A stretch of 64,000 nucleotides of DNA, taken from Neurospora tetraspora (Eukaryota > Ascomycota > Sordariomycetes > Sordariales > Sordariaceae). Positions 35,201-44,849 of this stretch are shown one piece after another. The notes beneath the pieces are model-generated. The model saw only the letters and a program-made list of their open reading frames with translations. It searched no databases and was not told the DNA's origin. Location: the NCBI RefSeq assembly GCF_033439725.1, contig NW_026944385.1, positions 1-64,000 on the forward strand, written 5' to 3'. Within the stretch, counting starts at the first letter, position 1. Each line of letters opens with the position of its first letter. The translations under genes and the position numbers were made by a program.

Positions 35201-35467
35201 CGTTGTAGGAAGGGAGGGGTTGCTGGGGATAAGGGTGGCGGCGGTTGATGAGAAAGTGGCGGGAGGAGCGGTGGTGTTCGTGAGGGGAACGGCAACGGTT
35301 CGATCGAGAACAGAATACAGAGTTTGCATAAAGGTTATTTGGATAGGGTAGGGAGTGTATGGGTGGTTGAAGTCGGTTGGTGGTGGCTTGTCGGCATTCC
35401 GAGAGTCCATTTGGATAAACGAGGGGCCTATGACTTTGATGTCGGGTATTGGTAGTGTGGAGGCCAT
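32232..35467 (-). CDS. chl1: ATP-dependent DNA helicase CHL1 (DDX11/FANCJ type)
   Basis: Two exons, 34478-35467 and 32232-34421, with a 56-nt intron (GTGAGT donor, GATAG acceptor), encode 1059 residues. The ATG at 35467 (MASTLPIPD) is chosen because the upstream extension begins only with GTG. Motifs: [15 protein letters not shown] (Q-type motif, about residue 35), Walker A SPTGTGKS near 150, [17 protein letters not shown] (Ia) after the junction, four Cys of the Fe-S cluster (in LCINP, ERCQS, QRCPY, QICPYY), DEAH near 494, and [14 protein letters not shown] (VI) near the C terminus. This XPD-like superfamily 2 helicase promotes sister-chromatid cohesion and replication-fork stability. Two low-complexity insertions stand out: a Ser/Thr/Pro-rich segment before Walker A, and a charged Glu/Arg/Gly-rich segment after it. 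Confidence 0.95.
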
Positions 35468-36142
35468 CCTGTGGTGCTTTTGTGGTTGTTGCGCTGGACG
35501 CTGGTGAGGAGGATGTGGTGAGATGTGTGAATTCGTCGATGGCGAAAATGGCAAGAAAGTCACGGCGATGTCAAAAGTGGGGTAGGTGAGCAGACGAGAT
35601 CGGAGGCGAAAAGTTGATGTTTTCTTGGAGAGATGTTGGAACAGTCCTGAATACTAAAACAAAGCAATATCTGGCGCCTGCGCAACGAGACGTTATGATG
35701 GAGGTGACTGTAGGTACAAAGAAGATGTTGAAGATGAAGCTGGCGGTACGCGACGAACAGACCGTGACGGGAGGGATGAGTAGCGATGTCACGTGAGCAC
35801 GTGTTAAGTGCCACTTACTAGCAGACGGGACTTCATGGTGCTGCGTACGCAGGGGCAACATCAAGTCACCGGCGATAACTGCTTGCAGGAACAAGCTACA
35901 AGATGAAAATACTAATGCATTATGCCTACCAATCTCCTTGCGCCAATGCGACCAGATGGTATCTAAGAGCGTACCTATCTAACCATGAACCCATCAGACC
36001 TTTAACCATACAACAAAATGAACATGCAACGCCCAGCGCCTATTATGCTACTGTTCCCAGTTGAACGCCTTTAACCTTTCGCACCCCCTTGGACAGCCCC
36101 ATGTCATACGATACTCCGGAGACAATTCATGAACCCAGGCCA
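35468..36142. promoter_or_regulatory. CHL1 promoter region and CDC7 3' flank
   Basis: A 675-bp gap upstream of chl1 and downstream of the CDC7 gene. ACGCGA, an MCB-like core, occurs at 35748-35753, about 280 bp upstream of the chl1 start. It is too short to be significant alone. No gene recognised. Confidence 0.35.
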
Positions 36143-37773
36143 CTAAACCCGCAAAATATCCATCTCATCCTCTTCCCCCTCTTCCTCTTCCTCGCCACTT
36201 TGACTTCCGCCATGTTCCTTCTCTAATCCCATCTGCAGAAAGGGATGATTCAATGCATCCTCTGCACTAATTCTCCTCGCCGGATCCAGTTCCATACACC
36301 TAGCCAAGAACTCCACCGCCAACTTCTCATCCTCGGGCATCTTGACGCCCGTATCCCGACACGTGCTCCAGAGAATAATGCGCTCGAAACTGAACCCCTG
36401 TGTGCCAATCGTCGGGATGGTCGTCTCAAACATGCACCCGTGAAGCTGACCGGCCTGCCGCATGCGCTTGATGCCGAAGATGGTGGCGATCTCGACCATG
36501 GCTTCGACGTCGTCGGCTGAGTTAAAGAAGGGGAACCGTTTGGACAGGATCGTGAGGAGGATCACGCCGGCGGACCAGATATCGATTTTGGTGGTTTGTT
36601 CCGTACATTTGAACAGCACTTCGGGGGCGCGGAAGCCTCTGGTGCCAGCACGGTTGGCGCGCCGTGAGGGGCGGGTGTCTTGTTTCGGGTAGCCGTTGTG
36701 CGGAACGCTGGAGTTGAGGTGGGCGGCGCGGAGGCGGTTGCGCCGTGTGGTCGGATCCTCATGGCAGAGGCATGGTTTGCATTCGGACCCTTCGCGCTCG
36801 GCAAGACCAAAGTCGACGAGGACGCCACGCTTGGTGGAAGGGTCGTAGAGAAAGTTGGTCGGTTTGATGTCGCGGTGGAGGATCTTGTGGCGGTGGACGC
36901 TCTCGAGAGCAGTGAAGAGGGAGCGCAGGTAGATCGCAATATCAGTAGGTGTCATCTTGCGGAAGTATTCGCGGAAATCGGCATGGCGGAAGTAGGGGAG
37001 GATAGCGATGACTTGGTCAGTTTCGCGGAAGGCGGTGATCAGGGGGCAGACTGATGTGCAGCCGCGCAGGTCGTGTAGCAAGTCGAGCTCGTTCAGAATA
37101 CGGGTGGGAGAGGAGGTAACGTAGATCTTCTTGATGGCGACATATTTTGGTTTGCGCCGTGGGCGGGTGGTAGCACTGGAGCTCGAGTTGCGTCCGTATG
37201 TCCTGAGAGGGGGAGGCGCCCACTTGTCACTTTCTTTTTCGTAGTCCCACGAGTTGTCGTACTGGTCGTAGACGAGGTCTTCGGCTTTGTAGACGGTCGA
37301 AAAGGTGCCTGGAAAAGCAAGTGGTCAGTAGCGATTCTGGCCGGTGCCAAAGGGTCTTGGTGTTTCTAACCTTCTCCAATGCGCTTGATCAACCGATATT
37401 GTTGTCGGAAACCTGGAAAGGTGTCTTGGAGTTTCTCCATGTCGTCCTGAATGTTGGGGTCTACAATGCCGTCGTCTGAGCTGTCTGAACAGACCGAATC
37501 CTGGTCATCGTCTTCGTCATCGTGATGGTCCTCCTGTTGCTCCCCTTCGCCCTCTGTAGCACTGCTTGCTTCGACCTCCTCTTCGGCATGTTGCTGCTCC
37601 TCCTCGTCGTGTTCCTGTTCCTCCACGTCGTGGGCGTCATGGTGGCCATGATTGCCATAATGTTGCTCGGCCTCCTCGCTCATTTCGGTATCCTGAGTGG
37701 AGGGCGCATCTTGGTGTAAGCGGAAGTGCTCTTCTCGTTGGCGACGTGTTGAGGTAACTTGAACGGCCGCCAT
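36143..37773 (-). CDS. cdc7: CDC7/Hsk1-type cell-cycle protein kinase
   Basis: Two exons, 37371-37773 and 36143-37308, with a 62-nt intron (GTTAGA donor, TTCCAG acceptor and a CTGAC branch), encode 522 residues. The start MAAVQVTS is the only ATG in a suitable place. An acidic His/Glu/Asp-rich N terminus (about 20-105) precedes the kinase. The junction rebuilds the glycine-rich loop IGEGTFSTVYKAED. Then come KYVAIKKIYVTSSPTRILNEL (catalytic Lys and the Cdc7-type alpha-C), HRDIKPTNFLYD near 275, VDFGLAE, and GTRGFRAPEVL after a Cys/His-containing insert in the activation region. Cdc7 with its Dbf4 partner phosphorylates MCM helicase to fire replication origins. The Cdc7 call rests on these motifs and the insert; a catalytic domain interrupted by inserts is typical of the family. 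It diverges from condensin subunit 1. Confidence 0.9.
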
Positions 37774-38395
37774 TGGACCTTCTTGTAGCAAAGGATGCGA
37801 CTGACACTGGAGCCGAGCGCGAGGGTGGTCAGGGCGAATTCGAGCGTCGAGAGACCAGCAAGAACCAGCGCGAGGGCCATTAATTTGAAGAGGAAAGTGA
37901 AGAGTGGTTGTGTCGGTCAAAATCCATGTCAGTGACGGAATTATTTTGGCGGTAAACAACAAGTGGAATCGATAGAAGGGGGCATGTGCACGGGCCATTC
38001 AAAACGCGACTTGCACCCAGGCACGCGTCAAAAGTCAACAAACAGTTCAGGTACCGCCTCGTTGCTAGGGCCGATCTCCCCCACAGTTGAAGAACAACCC
38101 CACTGAGACCACTGTAGCACAGCGCTAACTGCTCGCGGCGGAATTCATCCTGTCGCATTCGAGGGGAAACATTTCAAATGATCTTAACCAAAACACCATC
38201 ACTGGGCAACACCATACATCACCACCACTACCCAGCTCCCGCCCCGTCGACGTTACCGCGAGCAGCCGACCGCCCTATCTTCCAGCTCAGTCTTCTCGGT
38301 CTTGTTCTGTTTCGGCCTCCGGTCTCTTCTCGACCCTTCCGCGATACCCTGCCCTCGATTGATACCCCCGCCGACAAGGCGACCAGTCCAACATC
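37774..38395. promoter_or_regulatory. Bidirectional promoter region, CDC7 and condensin subunit 1, with MCB motif
   Basis: A 622-bp region from which CDC7 (minus) and condensin subunit 1 (plus) diverge. It contains the palindromic MCB core ACGCGT at 38023-38028 and ACGCGA-like AACGCGAC at 38003-38010. In yeasts MCB elements bound by MBF drive G1/S genes. Location between two cell-cycle genes makes a functional role plausible, but this is inferred from motif and context only. Confidence 0.45.
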
Positions 38396-41300
38396 ATGGA
38401 CTCGATAAACTTCGACATCAACAATGCGCTCAAGCATTACATGGACGATCCTGCCAGCATTCCAACACCAGAAGCTGACAGCGCTCTTGTCGACTGCGAG
38501 AACGAGCCCGAATCCCTCGGCGACAACGGCCTCATCAACAGCATCCTCAACCCCATTGTAGACGCCGTCGCAGAAAACCCAGACGCCATTACGCGCGCCC
38601 ACATCTTTGACTCCTTGCAATTTCTACTCAAGTGCGATTCCATTCTCTCTGATCTTCCCTATGTCCCGGTGTCCCCTGGTGCCAAAGGCGACCACACTTG
38701 GTCCACCATGGACTCGATATCGCAACACATGACCACAGACAAGAGGCCGCGGCTAACAGTCTTCGATCTCTAGGTACACATCCTTCCTATCAGCACATGC
38801 GCTCAGCAAAATCTTCGATCTCATTACCTCGGGACTCGCCGCCGAAGCCGACGTTGTTCATCACGACCTAGAAGCCGAAGAACAAGAGCTCCTCGCCCAC
38901 CACAAACAGCTGCTCGACATTTACGCCTTCCTCCTACAATGGACTATCGCCGGTGTCGAGGCCAAGGCCGCCGAAAAGGCTTCCAATACCGTAACAACCA
39001 GAGGCCGCGGAAAGCCAAAGAAACCCACAGGGAGAGACGGCACCTGGGACTCATCAGCGCAACTCGAAACGGCTCTTAATACCATGGTCAAGGCTCTTAG
39101 GCTGAAGCTCGCCAGGATATTCATGACCACTTCGGAGCGCGACACCTTCATTGGTCTGTTGACTCGACCCGTGTATATGATACTCGAGAGCGAACAGCGA
39201 ACCAAGAACACCAGTATACGTATGCACTGCTGGAAGGTGCTTTGTGTTGCCATCAAGCACCACGGTCACGGTTATGCCGCGCAAATCTCGATTGTCCAGA
39301 ACTTGACCTACTTTGAGCATTTGGCTGAGCCCATGGCCGAGTTTCTCCACATCTTGGCCGAGCAATACGACTACCCACAGCTAGCGGAGGAAATCCTACG
39401 AGAGCTCAGTAACAAGGAGTTCAACAGCAATGACAACAAGGGCCCCAAATCCGTCTCGACCTTCATGATCAAGCTTTCCGAGCTGGCACCCAGAATCATC
39501 ATCAAGCAGGTGACGCTGCTGGCCAAGCAGCTGGATAGCGAATCGTATACCCTACGTTGCGCTTTGATCGAAGTCTTTGGAAACATGTTGATACACCTTA
39601 GCAAGTCAGCCGAAAGAGGCGAGAACCACAAAACCCAGATGAACGCCTTCTTTGACGTCTTAGAAGAGAGATTCCTCGACATCAACCCTTACTGTCGTGT
39701 CAGGGCCATCCAGGTTTACATCAAGCTCTGCGATTTGGAGCAAAAGTTTCCCAAGCGACGACAGAAAGCCGCGGAACTCGCTTGCCGCAGTCTCGAAGAC
39801 AAGAGCAGTCACGTCAGGAGGAATGCCATCAAGTTGCTCGGCACCTTAATCAGAACTCATCCCTTCACGGCTCTACATGGTGCCCAGCTGGCCAGGAAGG
39901 ATTGGCAAGAGCGCTTGAGCAAAGTGGAAGAAGAGCTCAACGCTTTGAAGCCACCGGTGGATGCTCCAGGACTGGATGGCGAGGCCGGCAACACCTCCGT
40001 AGACCCAGCTCTCCTTGACGATGCAACCCAGATGATGGAATCCCCCAGGAAACAACCATCAGAGATGACAGAGGAGGAAAAGGTCGCAGCCATTCGCAAG
40101 GCCCAAGAAGAAGCAGCTACCTCCGAAGCCATCGAGAAGCTCACACTGACGAAGCGCTACTACAGCGAAGCGCTGAAGTTTATCGACGTCCTCCACGAGG
40201 CCACCGAGACCGTCTGCCAGCTGCTCGGATCCAAAAACAAGAGCGAGGTCATTGAAGCCATGGACTACTTTGAGATCGGCGACGCATACAACATTGAGCA
40301 GAACAAGATCGGCATCCGTCGCATGCTCAGGCTGATCTGGACCAAGGGCAACAGTGATGAAGGCAAGGGCGTGCAGACCCATCTGATCGAGTGCTACAAG
40401 AGATTGTTTTTCGAGGCGCCTGGTAACTTCAATGCCAATGATGCGGCGACGTACATCGCAAGGAACATGATCAGTTTGACGTTTGGTGCTACTCCTGCGG
40501 AGTTGACTTCGCTGGAGCAGCTGCTTAGCACCATGATGAAGTCGGGTATGATCTCGGACTTGGTCATTGCTAAGCTGTGGCAAGTGTATGGCGTGCAGAA
40601 GCGGGAGATATCAAGGACGCAGCGTCGGGGCGCCATCATTGTGCTGGGTATGCTGGCCACCGCCAATCCCGACATTGTTGTGGGCGAGATGGAGACAATG
40701 CTTCGTACTGGTCTCGGAGCCCACGGTCGGGCAGATCTTCAACTGGCCAAGTATACCTGCGTCGCTCTTCGCCGCATCAATCCCACAGGTCGCCAGTCCA
40801 AGGATTCCGGTATCAAGTTCTCCCGGCTACCAAACGACCATGCCCTCCTCACCAAGCTTGCTGCAATCACTGAGGTTCCCACAGACAGCAAGGAATGGTA
40901 TGGTGTTGCCGAACAGGCCATCAACGCCATCTATGCCATTGCCAAGCACCCCGACGTTTTGTGCTCCGAGATCATCCGTCGCAAGACCAAGGCTGTCTTT
41001 GCTCGTTCGCCCAAGTCGCGTTCTGCTTCCCATGAGGAGAAACCATCACCAACAGGTAGCGCAGAGCCCACGCCAGCTGAAGAGCCCAACCCGGACGCCA
41101 TGGACGAGGACGAGCCAGCATCCGCCCAACCACCGGCCGCTACCCAACCAGAAGATGCTGAATCCAAGAAGCAACACCGAGAACACGCCATCGCCCTTTC
41201 CCAGCTCCTCTTTATTGTCGGCCACGTAGCCATCAAGCAGATCGTTCATTTGGAACTGTGTGAATTGGACTTTAAGCGCCGTAAGCAAGAGAAGGAGAAG

Positions 41301-42296
41301 GCAGCTGGAACCACAAACAAGCGCACATCCCTTTCGGCCTCCGCTTCCACCAACCGCCGCAAATCAGCCGGCCCCAAAGCCACGAAGGACGAAGAAGACC
41401 AAGACGAACTCGACCTCATCGGCGGCACCACCGAAGACGACTTTACCGAAGCCATCTTCCACATTCGCGAGCGCGAACTGCTCTACGGGCCGCAATCCCT
41501 TCTCGCCATGTTTGGGCCCATGGTGTCCGAAATATGCGCAAACAACACCACCTACCGCAACCGCGAACTGCAACAAGCCGCCACCTTGTGTCTTGCCAAG
41601 CTCATGTGCGTGTCGTCCGAATACTGCGAAGCCAACCTCCCCCTTCTCATCACCATTATGGAGCGCTCCGTCGACCCCACCGTGCGCTCCAACGCCGTAA
41701 TCGCCCTTGGCGACATGGCCGTGTGCTTCAACCACCTCATCGACGAGAACACCGACTTCCTCTACCGTCGCCTGTCGGATCCCGACCCCTCCGTCAAGCG
41801 CACCTGTCTCATGACACTTACCTTCCTCATTTTGGCCGGGCAGGTCAAAGTCAAGGGCCAACTGGCGTCAATGGCGCTGTGTCTCGAAGACGGAGATAAG
41901 CGCATTGCTGACTTGGCGAGGATGTTCTTCACCGAACTCTCCACCAAAGACAATGCGGTCTACAATCACTTCGTGGACATGTTCTCCCTGCTTTCGTCCG
42001 ATCCCAGTCTGGAAGAAGAGGGCTTCAGGAGGGTGGTCAAGTTCCTGCTCGGCTTCGTGGAGAAGGATAGGCATGCTAAGCAGCTGGCGGAGAAGTTAGC
42101 GGCAAGATTGCAGAGGTGTGATACGGAGAGGCAGTGGAATGATGTCGCTTTTGCGTTGGGATTGCTGCAGCATAAGAATGAGGAGATTGCTAAAGTTGTG
42201 TCTGAGGGTTTCAAGGTGGTTCCCTCTGGGCAACAGGGGTTGGGGGCAACTCAGGCGACGCAGGGAGCTACGCAAGCTACTCAGGCGAGGGCTTAA
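38396..42296 (+). CDS. cnd1: Condensin complex subunit 1 (Ycs4/Cnd1/CAP-D2)
   Basis: Two exons, 38396-38631 and 38774-42296, with a 142-nt intron (GTGCGA donor, GCTAAC branch, CTCTAG acceptor), encode 1252 residues. The junction gives FLLKYTSFLSAHALSKIFDLITSGL, continuous condensin sequence, whereas the unspliced frame ends after 125 codons. The protein is an alpha-helical HEAT-repeat scaffold: RCALIEVFGNMLIHL, INPYCRVRAIQVYIKLCDLEQKFP, HVRRNAIKLLGTLIRTHPF, RRGAIIVLGMLATANP, VRSNAVIALGDMAVCFNHL and VKRTCLMTLTFLILAG. The Cnd1 N-terminal dimer or kleisin-binding portion is present, and a disordered, Pro/Glu-rich segment lies near residues 810-850. It forms condensin I with Smc2, Smc4 and a kleisin for mitotic chromosome compaction. 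The C terminus ends with GATQATQ repeats. Confidence 0.95.
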
Positions 42297-42767
42297 GGAA
42301 GGAAGGGGTGGATCATGGAGGTCGGTGGTTGAATGTTGATGGACTTCATGTTTTGTGTTTTAAATGGGTCTTGTGTAGGCGTTGAATGAGTGGAAAGGTC
42401 TTGGAAATACGAGTATGGTTCGGATATTGGGACTTGGGTGGACGGCGTTGGGTGTATTGTACCACGACGATGTCAAAACTTGGAGGGTAGCGTAGGTAAA
42501 AATCTGCTCTATGAAAATCTCAGCGGTTTCCCTTTCAGCCTTTCCATCAGGCAGTTCAGAAAATGAATTTGGAACCTTTGGCAACGATCCAGAGCCGTTT
42601 CTATTTGTCGAACGACGTTGTTGAGATAGCCGAACCATGACCGGGGATCCCAACTCGGTTAAAAGAAGACTGGATGGGCAAATCTGGGGTAGCGCGTGTG
42701 GGGATCATGGCATTATCGAATCGGGATGAGCCATCGGATTGTGGAGGATGGTGGAGTACGCCGGGGT
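42297..42767. other. Condensin gene 3' flank next to the transposon nest
   Basis: A 471-bp stretch of normal composition, presumably the condensin 3' UTR and spacer. It ends exactly at the 5-bp duplication ACGAC (42768-42772). No gene recognised. Confidence 0.55.
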
Positions 42768-42772
42768 ACGAC
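42768..42772 (+). repeat. Target-site duplication ACGAC, left copy
   Basis: ACGAC precedes the left copia LTR at 42773; the identical ACGAC follows the right LTR at 62262-62266. A 5-bp duplication is normal for copia integration. Confidence 0.85.
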
Positions 42773-42896
42773 TGTGATATTACTAGTAATAATCGATATG
42801 GGTTCAAGGTAGCTTAATTGTGTATATCTGTGTAAGACTGGCTCTCCCAGCCCAACTAAGTACGTACATAGTTAGTAGATCCCCTAGCCTCTAATA
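42773..42896 (-). repeat. Copia 3' LTR, shortened and RIP-mutated
   Basis: It aligns with the right LTR from TGTGATATTA to CTCTAATA. Relative to the right copy it lacks about 41 bp after GGCTCT and shows C-to-T and G-to-A changes, for example GCACGTGCACAG to GTACGTACATAG. Length 124 bp. Confidence 0.85.
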
Positions 42897-43179
42897 CACC
42901 TTCTTAAATCTAGTGTACAAACTACCCCAAATCTACCTAAAAATACCCTAAAATACCCTAAAATCCTTCTAAAACTGGCTAAAAATAATACTATCCCCAA
43001 ATTACTTCCTCGTTATGGTAGCTTTTAAACTCTTACTCGTAAAAATCTCGCCCTATTATACTTATTGTTATACTTACCGATTCGTTACCCGAATCCTCCT
43101 CTATAAAGTCCTCTATACCCTTCGGGCAGCCTATAATAATATTTCCACTATTAAACTCTTGTAATTAAATTTATAACCG

Positions 43180-43808
43180 CTATAACTCTACGAATCCCAA
43201 TTACTCTATAAAGTTTGAATATATTATAAGAAGAAGGCTCTTAGTAAGGCTATTAGCAATCTACTCCTTAGTAGGTACGTAAATTATGTCTACCAACTTC
43301 CTCTTTTACGTTTACTTTAATTAATATTTATGTACGTCAATGTATTTAAGTTTACTTACGAACCGAATTCCCTCCTTTATAATAAATTGTATCGTTTATT
43401 TATTATTATAACTTATAAATGTAACCTCTTAATTTTCAAACCCTAAAGAAAATTCGTCAAAAAAACGGCGGGTATAAATTGCCTCTTTAACTCCTTAGTT
43501 AAAAGATAGTAGCTCGGCCTCAATAAATAAGGTTGTAATTATATTTTATTTATTAATTCGCTAATTTACCGTAACGTTTCAAAAATTAAGTATAAATACC
43601 TATAAATTCTTTTGATTAAGAAAATTATTTACAAATAAGGAATTAATTATAATATAAAAGTCCTAATAATTTTTACTACTTAATTAAAGGGCGTAATTTT
43701 AAATTATAAGAAGGTAGAATAATATTCGGTCTATAATTATATAATACGCTAAATTAGGGTTTAAATTAAATTGAACGGATTTAAAAATTAGGAAGGCTAT
43801 ATCTAGTT
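43180..43808 (-). pseudogene. Copia RNase H and polyprotein C terminus (RIP-mutated)
   Basis: Reading minus, the frame gives LDIAFLIFKSVQFNLNP (from RPDIAFAVSRL-type sequence), then FIEAELLS, GVKEAIYTRRFFDE, YNNKQTIQFIIKEG and LKYIDVHKY, and ends with VDIIYVPTKE and IANSLTKSLP before a TAG at 43180. These are copia RNase H hallmarks (AEY/SDNQS/HIxxRxH-type and ADxLTK). Several stops correspond to Gln or Trp codons. The fragment is separated from its RT by the gypsy insertion; the two halves join across the GAAAC duplication. Confidence 0.85.
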
Positions 43809-43813
43809 GAAAC
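43809..43813 (+). repeat. Target-site duplication GAAAC, left copy
   Basis: GAAAC immediately precedes the gypsy 5' LTR and is repeated at 54234-54238 directly after the 3' LTR. Confidence 0.85.
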
Positions 43814-44124
43814 TATAAGGTTATCGTGCCGAAGGGCCTAGGAACCAGGCCCGAAGAGCGGAACATCATAACGAACTAATAAGAGCAATAAGGCGGGGCG
43901 AAGGGGCCGTTATAATAAGTAGTAGAGTAGGTACAATAACAATAGAAGTGTACGGTCGGAAGCCGGGCGCCAGATCCCAGGCTTATTAAGGGTTTGCGTA
44001 CAAAATAAAAACCCTTATAGCTTAGCCGGATATTTTTTACTGGCTAGGTTAAAATTTACCTTTTAGAATAGATTTATTATCATATATTAAATATATTCTT
44101 ACTCTATTATTTTGTAATTTTATA
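43814..44124 (+). repeat. Gypsy 5' LTR (311 bp)
   Basis: Starts TATAAGG and ends TATA; TG and CA termini have probably become TA by RIP. Contains conserved blocks AGAGCGGAA, GGGGCCGTTATAATAA, GCCGGGCGCCAGATC and a TATA-like AAAATAAAAAC shared with 53923-54233. Confidence 0.9.
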
Positions 44125-44849
44125 ATTCTTTAACCTTTAAAATATTATTTATAAAGGTTAGGGATATAATTAATATTCGAAAGGAAAATACTTATATAAA
44201 AAGTACGGCCGTACGCCGCTAAAATTATTCTTTGGAGTAAGAGGTAGCGCCGGAAATACCCGTAGTTAAATAGGGTATTCCGGAATAATTGGCCGAAAAT
44301 ATTTTTAATATTAAGGAGGTTTAAAATAATATTAATAACAGTAAAGTTCGAAATTATAAAAATATTAATATATATCCAACCGACGGGGATATTTCTCCGG
44401 CTACGTAAACTGAAAAATCTTTTATTAATATTATTACTAATATACCCGCGGTTAACGATTATAGTTAAGATTAATCCTTATTTAAATTCGAAGGGGTCTC
44501 TTTACGCAAAATATTATAAAACCGAAAATTAGAACGCTACCTCTCTAAAAATTCGTATACGTTTTATACTTACCATTTTTATAATTTATATTACTATAAA
44601 AAGTATTTTCCGCAATATAGAAATAAGTACGTTATTTATTACTATTTAATTACTTTAATACGCCGCTATAGGGGTTCCTGCTTATTTATAAAGAAATCCG
44701 AGCCGCCGATTTAAATCCCCGTCTGTAGAATCGTCTTAAATAATCCAATCTTAATCCTCCTTAAGGAATTTATAACGTTTAATTAGCGGTTCGCCTCAAT
44801 CCTTAAGAACCGATAGGGATCGTTCGGAATATTTATATAAATATTAATT

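Noticed and set aside
38396-38773. Stand-alone 125-residue protein from the first condensin exon
   Set aside because: Splicing at 38631/38774 restores continuous condensin sequence, so the short frame is intron read-through.
38632-38773. Alternative condensin donors at GTCCCC and GTCCAC
   Set aside because: They would insert non-family residues; the GTGCGA donor gives uninterrupted family sequence.
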